Assembly: GCF_029227915.1 (NCBI RefSeq)
Contig: NC_079877.1
Location: 19,803,851-19,867,850, forward strand
Direction: 5' to 3'
Origin: Hydractinia symbiolongicarpus
Taxonomy: Eukaryota > Cnidaria > Hydrozoa > Anthoathecata > Hydractiniidae
DNA: 64,000 nt
Under the pieces are notes generated by a model, which was not told where the DNA came from, made no database searches, and was given only the letters and a program-made list of their open reading frames with translations. A program made the translations under genes and the position numbers. Shown here piece after piece: positions 1 through 11,800 of this stretch. Numbering within the stretch: position 1 is the stretch's first letter; each line of letters starts with the position of its first letter.

Positions 1-320
1 CCACAAAGTGAAATACCCCACGAAGTGACATACGGCACGACGAAACATGAGTTCACACGAACAAGAGTAATTCGCCACGACAAAAACCAATACGCTGCGA
101 ACCCCACCACGAAGAAAGATACACGACGAGAACTATTACGAGTCAAAGAAAACCACACCACGAAGAAAAATACGACACGACGAAAAGTGTCTTATCTTTC
201 AGCCAATAAATTATCAGGATCGATGTTGTTTCAACCAATGAAAACAGACATGTGGGAATGTTCGGAATTTAAAATTCCGATCGCTCTACACGCGAAACGA
301 TGTCCTTTAGTGATATGGTA

Positions 321-948
321 AAGATCTACCATTTTTATTTTGGCACATTAAGACTAACAATAACAATATGGAAAAAATCGAAATTTTTCCTTGCTCATCG
401 CATCACCGCCTTTATATGCGACAATAAATACCAGAAAATACGATCTCGTTCCCCCGGGACTTCCTTTCGTATTCAATAAATGCACTTTGAATAGAAAAAT
501 TCAAAAATTTCTCATTCCCTCCACTACCGCTACATCTAGGACCTTAGACTGAAGATCCACTTCCCACATTACAAGTAGTGTACCTTTATACCGAGTTTTT
601 TGATAGACTTAACATTTCACTTGAACTGTTCTGTTACTCTAATCGTAAAATACGCAACTAATAGTGATGTAAGTAAATCAGCCATCTCAACAGCTAGAAT
701 TGTGTTCTTGTTATCTTTTTTGGCCTTATTAGAAATCCCTACCAAAACTGTTATCAGAACCCCTAAAGAACTACATAAGGGACTTTCTAAAAACGATTAT
801 CTTCCTTGTTGAATGCTACGGGCATCTTCTTTATATGCTCGAAACGTAACGTACTTTTATTGCCTCTGAAAAGATCTATACCGGAAAAAGTTTTTTTTAA
901 GCATATCATCAAAGAATAAACCTAAATTTGTGAATGCTTTTTAATAAA
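321..948. other. 3' flank of eIF3f copy 1, no gene seen
   Basis: This AT-rich stretch lies downstream of the last eIF3f exon. Short open frames (for example at 600-812) recur in all copies but carry no recognisable domain or splice context, and I treat them as chance. The same sequence is at 15007-15634, 16093-16720 and 28831-29458. Confidence 0.6.
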
Positions 949-3900
949 TTATATAATGCTGTTTATTTTTGTCCCAACAGATAATTGTGTCTTTGTTAGG
1001 CTGGCTAAGTACAGTACCATCAACAAATCCTAAAAAAAGAAAAAACATTTTACATGTAAGATGTAGTTTATGTAAGACCCGGAGTAGACTCAAACCGGTT
1101 TGAGCCACTTTGGTGCATGGTGTGTTTCTTAGGAATGTTTACATGCTTTTTTATCCCTTCAGGTAAAGTGAAGCTCACTTCTGAATGCATACAAGGTTTT
1201 CATGTAAACACCTGGAGTGAAATGCGGTTTTCAATTAGTGCGCACGATTGAAAGTGACAAAGACAATAGATTTGCTTAAATTTAAATTTAGATTAAATTC
1301 AAAACAAAGTGAACCATTATACATCACACGGCAGCGTGGGATTTCTCCTTGTGTACAAGGCTTATAATAAGCTGATGTTTTCTTCCTTTCCTCAACATTA
1401 ACCTACCCTTATAATTGTGTGCCACCATAAATGATACGGGATGAATTATACCTGCATATTGTTGTTCATCATTTTTTCGATTTGTTTCGAATCCATCTGC
1501 GGTACTTGACCAAGCATAGCCATCAATTTTTGTCCAACTTCATTATTGGCTGGTGTTGTATCGTTCTGCAATTGTAACAAGCATGTAACAATATTGACAT
1601 TTTTACAGTGTAATGAATTTTAAAACAAAACGCATTCTCAACAAACATTTTCCTGACTTTTTTTTCACTAAAATTCCAGACATTTTCATTTTTTAGCTAT
1701 TTTCGCCTAAAATTTCACTTATTGGAACGTTACCCTAAATGTTGTAAATATAATGACGAGCATATGGAATGACTAAAAATATTGTAAGAAAAATTTTGAT
1801 ATTTAATCCTGACAATATTGTAAGAATAAAAATAGTTCCAATTAAATATTTGAAACTAAAAATAATTCTTCACATTCCTGGTGCACACCCTATCATGCAC
1901 ATTTGACAAATTAGACGCTACTTACAATAACGTCTTTTACATACTGCAAAACATTCTTTAATCGATCCACTAAGTCGTTGGCTGACCTACAATAGGAATT
2001 AGTAAATTAATTGATTGAATATAGGACTTTACCAGCATGAGATGATATTCAAACATTTCACCTTGAAACATGCTGCACACCACTGAGCAAGCTGGTCGGT
2101 TTTTTTGAACCACCCTTATTCCTGGCAAATGTTTGAACTAAACAAAGCAAAGAAACCCAAATTGATGCCTGCAAAGAAGTCTGTTTAAAAGACAAAACAA
2201 ATGAGACAAGCATATAGAAAAACGACAACCTACTTGCAATAGCTTCGGGTTCGTAGGACTTGATTTCACATGGCACTGGTGTAAAAATACTTCCTCTCGT
2301 GCCACCAGGTACACCCATTAGAGAGCTATCTCATGAAAAAAAAATAATCCAGAGACACAACTCACAAAACCATTATTAATTTTTGCATGTCTTGAAGCAA
2401 ATATTTAACTAGATATTTCCATAGAAATAATTTTCATATACCTGACATAGGCTTTTGTTGTCATGTGTCCCGTTTTAAGTTGAGTATCCAGCGTAAAATG
2501 AATTGGGTTTGCACATTCGATGGAGTAATAATCATGAATGAGGGTTGAATGTCCTGTGACATCGTGACTAGTGGCAAACCTGAATAAAGTGGATAGAGCT
2601 TACACTTTACTTAAATACTACATCCATTAACAGATTAAATAACTGTATGGATTGTTATACTTAGTCGTGAGTGAAGGGATGACAAAATATAAATGTTTAA
2701 TACACCTAATATCTTTTTTAAACGATTTTTGCTAATCTTGCACTCCCATGGCTATCATCAAAAATGTTCACAACCTAAAGTCCTTGAAAAAATAAGTCAG
2801 TCAGTCAGTATTTTTTCCCTGGAATTTTCTTATCAGCAAAAGTAAATTCTTTTCCAGAATCAAAAACAACTTAGTGTCACTTAAGTTGCTTCTTCAACTG
2901 CTGTGCTATACAGGTGTAGAAGAGCTCCAGGCACACATTTAGGTGCCATTGAAAATTGATTGGTGGTAAGACTATCTGATGGCTGTGATTTGACACATGT
3001 AAAAAAACCACAACATTCAAACCAAAAGATAAAATTGGCACCAAGATTGGGCTCGAAGCTTCAATTGTTACTTGTTGATCAGATTATATACCCTGGTTTT
3101 TAATACTAAAAAGTGTATAAAACATGTGACATACCATCCAACAATATCCTCTGCTGGAGAAGCATATTTATACAATTCCAGCATGGAACTGGCATATTCT
3201 TTATCAAAGGCAACCTAGAAGAAGGGATACAGGAACTTGATCATGGACAAGTATTCAAATAGTTACAGGAAAGCAAATAGATTAAGATTTCCTTAATGTT
3301 TATAGCAAGATAGCTTTAACCTTGAAGGAAAGCTTAAATCTTGCAGGTGGTGTTTGTTGTGTTGGTGTTTGTTTGGAGAAAGCAACCATCAGTATATTGT
3401 GCTAGATTTTTGGGGAGGAAGGGGTGGATGGGGTGAGGAATTGGTTAGTATTAAAGAATCTTGAGGAATGTCAGTTTTGACTCAGACTTAGAAAAATATG
3501 TGTTGCTGGGCGAAATGTTATTCTTAGAGGGAGCATTTAATAAATGGTAAACAAACATTATTCACAAGACCCAACCTAATATTGGTCCAAGTTTACTTCA
3601 TAAAGATTAAAGAGTTCCTTTATACTTTATTGGGATAAATTTTTCGCTGGGATTAAATATGTCCCTTTAAAAATTTGTCCCTGCGAAAATTTGAAAAAAT
3701 TGCTCGATTCGCGAAATTTTAAATTTTTGTTTTCCTTTGTTTTCAAAGTCTGAGGCTTTCTTCTTGTAGGCCTAATTTTTTTAACTGAGTACTGAAGATG
3801 AAAAAATAAGACTAAAATGTCAAGAAAGTTGTTTCAAATATCTAGTTTTAGCAGGTGTTATATTTTCTAATGATTCTAGAAATAAAACAAGTTTAAAAAC

Positions 3901-4154
3901 TACTTAATGAAGTACAATAGATATAATTTCAGCTGGTTTCGCTTGTTTTTTTCCGACTGTCTTCACACGTAGGTCTGGTTCTGACAGCACCGTTTAAAAA
4001 CATCATTCTGATGTCACCATCTCGTCGCGGTTTCTTGGATGGAAAAGCAGACGAATGTTTACTCTTTTCCTTTTTTTTAGCTTTTGATAGGGAACCCGCA
4101 TCGCAAGATTTAATCAAAAATGATCCAAGAATCTTTGAGTTTCAACAAAACTAG

Positions 4155-4238
<84 letters not shown>

Positions 4239-7113
4239 GTGCATATTTTACATGGCTAGCCTCACAAATATTGAGGGATATACCCTGTCTATTATTTCCA
4301 GGAGGGGCCATGGCTTAGATGGAGAGTCCTAGAGTATTTAATGCCCATTTTGAGTTGCCGGGAGTTGTCTAGTAGAGCGCGGGCTCTAATTGGGTCTGCG
4401 TAGCTCAAAATGAGCATTAAATACTCTAGGACTCTCCATCTACGCCATGGCCCCTCCTGGAAATAATAGACAGGGTATATCCCTCGATATTTGTGAGGCT
4501 AGCCATGTAAAATATGCACATCTTTCTACAGTGTGCCATCTCTCCAATTTCTCTCGCATGGCTTGGGTTAACCAGGGGCTATGGTAACATTCACTCGCCC
4601 ATGTTGAATCACCGTCAAGAGGAATTGAACCCCAGTCTCCTGCACAGAGTACGAGAGCTATAACCACTAATCTACAGCGCCACAAACCCACTACGGCAAC
4701 TACAGTAACGCAGATAAAGCTTGCAAAATGATCAAAGAAGTTCTCAAGCCGTACATAGAAAAAGTTATTAAAGAACAAGAAAAATTATTAAATTTACCAC
4801 TTGATCAAAAAACCTTAGTCAATATGGATGTCTTTACTGGACAAATGACAAAGAAGTCTTGGATCTGTATGAGAAAGAAAAAATATTGAAATAGTCTGCA
4901 TTCCTACTAATATGACGTATTTACTCCAACCTCTGGATTTGACCGTAAATGGTTATGCAAAGAAGCACACACCTAAAAAGTTTTACGTTTGGTATACCGC
5001 TCAGATTGGTCTGCAACCACATGAAGGTAAATCGCTGCAAGACATAACCCATTGCAACTTACCCGCTTGAAGCTCAATGGATGGTGGTTTTATACAATGA
5101 TATGACCAAAAAAGGTGGCAAGAATGTTATTAAAAACGCCTGGAAAGCAGCAGGTATCACTAAAGCGCTTGAAGCTCGTGTAGAAGGTCTCGAATCACTT
5201 GACCCTTTTCAGGATATCGATCCTTTGCTCTCAGCTAATGCAGATGATCAACCGAATTTGAGTTCTCTTCCCAGCCCTACGGATAAACAATTGAAAGTTG
5301 CTTATATCCCACGAAGTGAAATAGTAGTGGATGAATCAGATGAAGAATCAAAATATGAACCAATCTCTGGAGATGAAGATGATGTTAACTTCTCTTGTAC
5401 TGCGTTTGACGCTTTTGATTAACAATTAAGGTTCGTTTCGTTTTTTATTTAGTTGTGTTTATTATACCTGATGTTATAGTTGTGTTGAAAGAGCTTTGAA
5501 CTAAAATGCAAAATTACATTTTGTGTTGGTGTAGAAGTGACCAGTGTAACAAGGGTCGATGAGACAGTGCCATTCGGCCCCACACCCTTTTGACAACTTT
5601 TTTAAAAATTGCTATTATGACCTCATTCGCGAAATTAAGTCCCCGTGAAATATTAGAACATCCTTCATCCGCGAAAATAAGTCTCCGCAAAATGCTAAAA
5701 TTTCACGGATAAGCTCAACTGCAAAATTAATCCCTGCGAAAATTTATCCCATTAAAGTATCCCACTGATTTAACTGTCATATTTACCAGAAATTAAATGG
5801 TAACTGTCAAAAGCAACTAAAAGTTTACCTTTGTCTATTTACTAAAAATCCACATAAAATATAAATCACTAGCGTATAATGTTATTATGTGAACGTCTAA
5901 TTCTGTGATTTCACTTTTATCAGTAACTTTCTCTTTTCACCGGCAACAATTGAAGGCTATGACATGATATCCTGAGCCTTACATTTAAGATGTACCATAT
6001 GACTATTTTATTGCTACCCAAACTTGTGCACCTTACAGAACACACAGCCCAAACATCACTGGGCTCACACATCACAGATGAGAAAAATGTTGCGCAGTAG
6101 GGTGTGACATTTTAATCTATTGTTATCTTTGTAATCATTCATTAAACACCAAACAAACCTATATTTTTATAAAACTAGATAGGCTTGAAAATATTTTTAA
6201 GAAAATTTTAGTAACACAACGTGCACTCTCCTTCACAGATCCAGACCTGTCAAGTCTCCCGCGTTTCGAAAAGAAATGCTATCTCCTGCTCACATTTTAA
6301 ATATTTGGCAATTCTTACGCATTTCTCCTTTTTATCTCTCCAGTGACTGATGCTATTTAAGATGCCAGACAATTTAAATTATTCAGTGATAATGTATGCT
6401 ACATATAATTTAGTTTATTATGGTAAATAATTCTTTTTTAACATAATAAACGATATGGCTGACTCGTCCGAACGTTTGACTGTACTTACGAAGACAATGT
6501 TAAAAGGATCTCTCAAATACAAACAAAGTACAGTCCAGATTGGTTTTCTCAAGATAATTTGTGAAGTTTTAAAGATGTCAATACTAATTCCAAGCTAAGG
6601 GGAGACAATGTAAAATCTGCTGAAAAGATGTTTCATATATATGGCTTATAGTCAAAACCATAAAGTGGTGAGCAGAGTTGCCAGACTGTCGCTGTAGTTG
6701 TTTGTTTAGATAATCACATAATTAGAGGATGGTATATGCTTCTAGCTACTACTCCAAAAGAAGCTATAACACACGACAAAAAACATGTAATTAAATGTTG
6801 CTGATTTAGTTAGAAATGGATTATTAAGTTCATATATATGCTTAATTAACCTGTAACTTGTACATAAGACTGGCTGAAATAAAAGGCAAATATACATCTT
6901 TTTTGTTTAGCTAGCTACCTCTTCCTGCGTTTCCACATGGGGAACTGTAAAGCAATTTGTCACTTCTACTACACCATTGTTTAAAGTGCCAAGTAAAGTT
7001 CCAACTACGCGCTTTGCTTCTTCATTTCTCCTTTCATAACTGTCCACAATCGCAAATACAGCAACTGGGTGAATATAAACTTTAGTGACACATGTAGTTA
7101 AACTGGCCGCCAT
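949..7113 (-). CDS. EIF3F: Translation initiation factor eIF3 subunit f, copy 1
   Basis: This encodes the MPN-domain subunit f of the eIF3 complex, which acts in the cytoplasm on the 40S ribosome. Eight exons read on the minus strand: 7113-6919, 3214-3135, 2579-2442, 2325-2230, 2121-2062, 1986-1926, 1565-1452 and 1029-949. Joined, they give 274 codons. The first exon starts [20 protein letters not shown], the usual start of the MPN fold. The region matching the metalloprotease site reads [13 protein letters not shown], so the HxH zinc ligands are absent, as expected for non-catalytic eIF3f. Later exons carry the typical [26 protein letters not shown] and [19 protein letters not shown] segments. 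All splice borders are GT-AG; the donor of exon 4 (GTTGTC) is weak, and that exon end is the least certain. Intron 1 is about 3.7 kb and holds a transposon. The exons are undamaged. This copy runs head-to-head with copy 2. Confidence 0.92.
4156..4238. repeat. (GATA)n microsatellite, long allele
   Basis: About 20.7 GATA units (83 bp) lie at the tail of the SINE. The same site has about 39 bp in E2 (11761-11799) and 47 bp in E3 (32666-32712). Confidence 0.97.
4235..4692 (-). mobile_element. tRNA-derived SINE with fold-back tail (E1)
   Basis: Read on the minus strand, the head shows an RNA polymerase III box A-like TAGATTAGTGG and, about 33 bases on, a near-perfect box B GGTTCAATTCC, as in a tRNA-derived SINE. 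The body ends in a fold-back: 4235-4356 and 4402-4523 are inverted copies of about 122 bp with a few mismatches. An ATCT-type microsatellite tail follows. The SINE lies inside the pogo-like transposon, next to its transposase remnant. The SINE family is not identified. Confidence 0.72.
4713..5422 (+). pseudogene. pogo/Tigger-like transposase remnant (E1)
   Basis: The translated pieces resemble the C-terminal half of a pogo/Tigger DDE transposase. A first piece contains [11 protein letters not shown] (a DDE Asp in a typical setting). A second, in another frame, contains [20 protein letters not shown], the usual LQPLD segment. A third is the open frame 5081-5422, with [10 protein letters not shown] and an acidic tail. 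The N-terminal DNA-binding part and the first catalytic Asp are missing, partly because the SINE sits directly upstream. At least two frameshifts and one stop separate the pieces. It is non-functional and identical in the three E units. Confidence 0.75.
5758..6918. other. Rest of eIF3f intron 1, no feature seen
   Basis: This is AT-rich intronic sequence between the transposon end and exon 1 of eIF3f. I found no coding or repeat signal in it. Confidence 0.55.
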
Positions 7114-7203
7114 TTTGTATTAGGAAAAAGAAATGCGCTACGTGCAGGACAGCAGACGGACTTTCGTTTTGTTTCCCGGATCACTTCCTGCAACTTTGAT
7201 CCC

Positions 7204-7286
7204 AGGGCCAGAAGCGTTTTTGATATGAGGATGAAACGCGTACGCGTGCGCGTTTTAACCTCATGTCAAATAACGCTACAGGCCCT
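7204..7286. repeat. 83-bp hairpin element 5' of eIF3f (E1)
   Basis: Two arms of about 41 bp meet with almost no loop. The left arm begins AGGGCCAGAAGCG, and the right arm read backwards begins AGGGCCTGTAGCG. The centre is rich in CGCG and ACGCGT. It lies about 90 bp upstream of the eIF3f start codon, so it may be in the promoter. Copies are at 8713-8795 and 35678-35760. Confidence 0.8.
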
Positions 7287-7351
7287 GCCATCGAGGTTGC
7301 ACTTCTCGAGCACTATCTATGGTATGCGATTGGTATCTGGCACTGGGTATA

Positions 7352-7984
7352 CTTTAAAGGAAGCAACTTTCGCGAGGCGAAAAAGTCGCGAAATTTTTTG
7401 AATTTGCTTTCGCGGATGACCCATTTGGCTATATTTCGCGAGAATTAACTTTCGCGAATAAGGCAATATAAAAAAAAATGAAGAAGGACACTAAAATCGT
7501 TGTAATTGATTGATGTAGAGCTATTATATTTTAAAGATAAAAAAACTGTTATTTACGTAATAATCTTTGCTTCCATTTGTACGTCATTTTATTATTGTCT
7601 TGAACATTATTAAAGGGGTCACACTTTATATAGCATGCTTTAAAAATAAAGAGAGTTCTTTCGTGACTTTTGTTTTACAAGCATACCTATTCATTTCAAA
7701 CGATACTCAAAGGAAAACCCTTAAAAAAGCATGTTATATTTTTGTAGTGTGACCCCCACCCCAAACAAAAAAAAAAAAACACTAATTTTTTGAAAATTTT
7801 GTGAAAAAATAACATTTTTCGCGGGAATTAACTTTCGCGAATGGCTCAAAACCAGATATTTCGCGGGAATTAACTTTCGCGAATGAAGACTTTCAGTATT
7901 TTTCGCGGGATTTTACTTTCGCGATTTTGCCGAAGAATCGCGAACTCGCGAAAGTTTCTTCCGCGAAAGTTTCTTCCTTTAAAG
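7352..7984. mobile_element. MITE with CTTTA termini upstream of eIF3f (E1)
   Basis: The ends are CTTTAAAGGAAGCAACTTTC and, inverted, CTTTAAAGGAAGAAACTTTC, each flanked by TA (7350-7351, 7985-7986). Inside are repeated blocks of TTCGCGAA/CCGCGAAA type with AACTTTCGCG spacing, which make the element able to fold. No transposase is present. The terminal CTTTA plus TA duplication and the TCGC motifs resemble the 2.1-kb pogo-like element of the same gene, so the two are probably related. Complete copy in E3 at 35826-36458; E2 keeps only 8096-8648. Confidence 0.8.
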
Positions 7985-8885
7985 TATAGGCTAACTTTTG
8001 TAAGAGGTAGATTCTCTCCGTTGCAAAGGCTCTTTGCACCACAGCAGACAGAATCTTTCGCAAACTTAAAATTTCGCGACCAAACCAAAACCACTGAAAA
8101 ATACTGAAAGTCTTCATTCGCGAAAGTTAATTCCCGCGAAATATCTGGTTTTGAGCCATTCGCGAAAGTTAATTCCCGCGAAAAATGTTATTTTTTCACA
8201 AAATTTTCAAAAAATTAGTGTTTTTTTTTTTTGTTTGGGGTGGGGGTCACACTACAAAAATATAACATGCTTTTTTAAGGGTTTTCCTTTGAGTATCGTT
8301 TGAAATGAATAGGTATGCTTGTAAAACAAAAGTCACGAAAGAACTCTCTTTATTTTTAAAGCATGCTATATAAAGTGTGACCCCTTTAATAATGTTCAAG
8401 ACAATAATAAAATGACGTACAAATGGAAGCAAAGATTATTACGTAAATAACAGTTTTTTTATCTTTAAAATATAATAGCTCTACATCAATCAATTACAAC
8501 GATTTTAGTGTCCTTCTTCATTTTTTTTTATATTGCCTTATTCGCGAAAGTTAATTCTCGCGAAATATAGCCAAATGGGTCATCCGCGAAAGCAAATTCA
8601 AAAAATTTCGCGACTTTTTCGCCTCGCGAAAGTTGCTTCCTTTAAAGTATACCCAGTGCCAGATACCAATCGCATACCATAGATAGTGCTCGAGAAGTGC
8701 AACCTCGATGGCAGGGCCTGTAGCGTTATTTGACATGAGGTTAAAACGCGCACGCGTACGCGTTTCATCCTCATATCAAAAACGCTTCTGGCCCTGGGAT
8801 CAAAGTTGCAGGAAGTGATCCGGGAAACAAAACGAAAGTCCGTCTGCTGTCCTGCACGTAGCGCATTTCTTTTTCCTAATACAAA

Positions 8886-11760
8886 ATGGCGGCCAGTTTA
8901 ACTACATGTGTCACTAAAGTTTATATTCACCCAGTTGCTGTATTTGCGATTGTGGACAGTTATGAAAGGAGAAATGAAGAAGCAAAGCGCGTAGTTGGAA
9001 CTTTACTTGGCACTTTAAACAATGGTGTAGTAGAAGTGACAAATTGCTTTACAGTTCCCCATGTGGAAACGCAGGAAGAGGTAGCTAGCTAAACAAAAAA
9101 GATGTATATTTGCCTTTTATTTCAGCCAGTCTTATGTACAAGTTACAGGTTAATTAAGCATATATATGAACTTAATAATCCATTTCTAACTAAATCAGCA
9201 ACATTTAATTACATGTTTTTTGTCGTGTGTTATAGCTTCTTTTGGAGTAGTAGCTAGAAGCATATACCATCCTCTAATTATGTGATTATCTAAACAAACA
9301 ACTACAGCGACAGTCTGGCAACTCTGCTCACCACTTTATGGTTTTGACTATAAGCCATATATATGAAACATCTTTTCAGCAGATTTTACATTGTCTCCCC
9401 TTAGCTTGGAATTAGTATTGACATCTTTAAAACTTCACAAATTATCTTGAGAAAACCAATCTGGACTGTACTTTGTTTGTATTTGAGAGATCCTTTTAAC
9501 ATTGTCTTCGTAAGTACAGTCAAACGTTCGGACGAGTCAGCCATATCGTTTATTATGTTAAAAAAGAATTATTTACCATAATAAACTAAATTATATGTAG
9601 CATACATTATCACTGAATAATTTAAATTGTCTGGCATCTTAAATAGCATCAGTCACTGGAGAGATAAAAAGGAGAAATGCGTAAGAATTGCCAAATATTT
9701 AAAATGTGAGCAGGAGATAGCATTTCTTTTCGAAACGCGGGAGACTTGACAGGTCTGGATCTGTGAAGGAGAGTGCACGTTGTGTTACTAAAATTTTCTT
9801 AAAAATATTTTCAAGCCTATCTAGTTTTATAAAAATATAGGTTTGTTTGGTGTTTAATGAATGATTACAAAGATAACAATAGATTAAAATGTCACACCCT
9901 ACTGCGCAACATTTTTCTCATCTGTGATGTGTGAGCCCAGTGATGTTTGGGCTGTGTGTTCTGTAAGGTGCACAAGTTTGGGTAGCAATAAAATAGTCAT
10001 ATGGTACATCTTAAATGTAAGGCTCAGGATATCATGTCATAGCCTTCAATTGTTGCCGGTGAAAAGAGAAAGTTACTGATAAAAGTGAAATCACAGAATT
10101 AGACGTTCACATAATAACATTATACGCTAGTGATTTATATTTTATGTGGATTTTTAGTAAATAGACAAAGGTAAACTTTTAGTTGCTTTTGACAGTTACC
10201 ATTTAATTTCTGGTAAATATGACAGTTAAATCAGTGGGATACTTTAATGGGATAAATTTTCGCAGGGATTAATTTTGCAGTTGAGCTTATCCGTGAAATT
10301 TTAGCATTTTGCGGAGACTTATTTTCGCGGATGAAGGATGTTCTAATATTTCACGGGGACTTAATTTCGCGAATGAGGTCATAATAGCAATTTTTAAAAA
10401 AGTTGTCAAAAGGGTGTGGGGCCGAATGGCACTGTCTCATCGACCCTTGTTACACTGGTCACTTCTACACCAACACAAAATGTAATTTTGCATTTTAGTT
10501 CAAAGCTCTTTCAACACAACTATAACATCAGGTATAATAAACACAACTAAATAAAAAACGAAACGAACCTTAATTGTTAATCAAAAGCGTCAAACGCAGT
10601 ACAAGAGAAGTTAACATCATCTTCATCTCCAGAGATTGGTTCATATTTTGATTCTTCATCTGATTCATCCACTACTATTTCACTTCGTGGGATATAAGCA
10701 ACTTTCAATTGTTTATCCGTAGGGCTGGGAAGAGAACTCAAATTCGGTTGATCATCTGCATTAGCTGAGAGCAAAGGATCGATATCCTGAAAAGGGTCAA
10801 GTGATTCGAGACCTTCTACACGAGCTTCAAGCGCTTTAGTGATACCTGCTGCTTTCCAGGCGTTTTTAATAACATTCTTGCCACCTTTTTTGGTCATATC
10901 ATTGTATAAAACCACCATCCATTGAGCTTCAAGCGGGTAAGTTGCAATGGGTTATGTCTTGCAGCGATTTACCTTCATGTGGTTGCAGACCAATCTGAGC
11001 GGTATACCAAACGTAAAACTTTTTAGGTGTGTGCTTCTTTGCATAACCATTTACGGTCAAATCCAGAGGTTGGAGTAAATACGTCATATTAGTAGGAATG
11101 CAGACTATTTCAATATTTTTTCTTTCTCATACAGATCCAAGACTTCTTTGTCATTTGTCCAGTAAAGACATCCATATTGACTAAGGTTTTTTGATCAAGT
11201 GGTAAATTTAATAATTTTTCTTGTTCTTTAATAACTTTTTCTATGTACGGCTTGAGAACTTCTTTGATCATTTTGCAAGCTTTATCTGCGTTACTGTAGT
11301 TGCCGTAGTGGGTTTGTGGCGCTGTAGATTAGTGGTTATAGCTCTCGTACTCTGTGCAGGAGACTGGGGTTCAATTCCTCTTGACGGTGATTCAACATGG
11401 GCGAGTGAATGTTACCATAGCCCCTGGTTAACCCAAGCCATGCGAGAGAAATTGGAGAGATGGCACACTGTAGAAAGATGTGCATATTTTACATGGCTAG
11501 CCTCACAAATATCGAGGGATATACCCTGTCTATTATTTCCAGGAGGGGCCATGGCGTAGATGGAGAGTCCTAGAGTATTTAATGCTCATTTTGAGCTACG
11601 CAGACCCAATTAGAGCCCGCGCTCTACTAGACAACTCCCGGCAACTCAAAATGGGCATTAAATACTCTAGGACTCTCCATCTAAGCCATGGCCCCTCCTG
11701 GAAATAATAGACAGGGTATATCCCTCAATATTTGTGAGGCTAGCCATGTAAAATATGCAC

Positions 11761-11800
<40 letters not shown>

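Larger units (their letters stand above)
3625..5757 (+). mobile_element. pogo-like DNA transposon in eIF3f intron 1 (E1)
   Basis: The element starts CTTTATTGGGATAAATTTTT at 3625 and ends with the matching inverted repeat at 5757. A TA dinucleotide flanks each end (3623-3624 and 5758-5759), the target duplication expected of Tc1/mariner/pogo elements. Length is 2133 bp. It contains a decayed transposase and a nested SINE with a microsatellite. An open frame on the minus strand (3929-4117, Lys/Ser-rich, 62 residues) recurs in all copies; its role is unknown. Confidence 0.85.
1..7904. repeat. Palindrome 1, left arm (eIF3f unit E1)
   Basis: This stretch reappears as its reverse complement at 8096-15954. 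Paired positions sum to 15955 outside the GATA microsatellite, 15999 inside it, and 16000 inside an A13/T12 run. It also recurs in direct orientation at 28511-36378, as part of a longer match that ends at 36554. The arm begins at the window edge, so its true left end is unknown. It contains a whole eIF3f gene, a pogo-like transposon, a SINE and two fold-back elements. Confidence 0.97.

Noticed and set aside
600-812. Recurring 70-codon open frame downstream of eIF3f (four copies)
   Set aside because: It recurs only because the whole segment is duplicated. There is no motif, splice context or codon signal.
4114-4311. SIYL-repeat peptide frame
   Set aside because: It is a translation of the GATA microsatellite.
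8096-8117. Overlapping 74-codon frames on both strands at the palindrome centre
   Set aside because: Mirror symmetry of CGCGAA-rich repeat sequence produces them. No independent evidence of coding.
11325-11378. A functional tRNA gene
   Set aside because: Box A and box B are present, but the acceptor and anticodon stems do not close and the body continues as a SINE.
11221-11559. 112-codon frame across the SINE
   Set aside because: It runs through pol III promoter boxes and SINE body, with no protein similarity.
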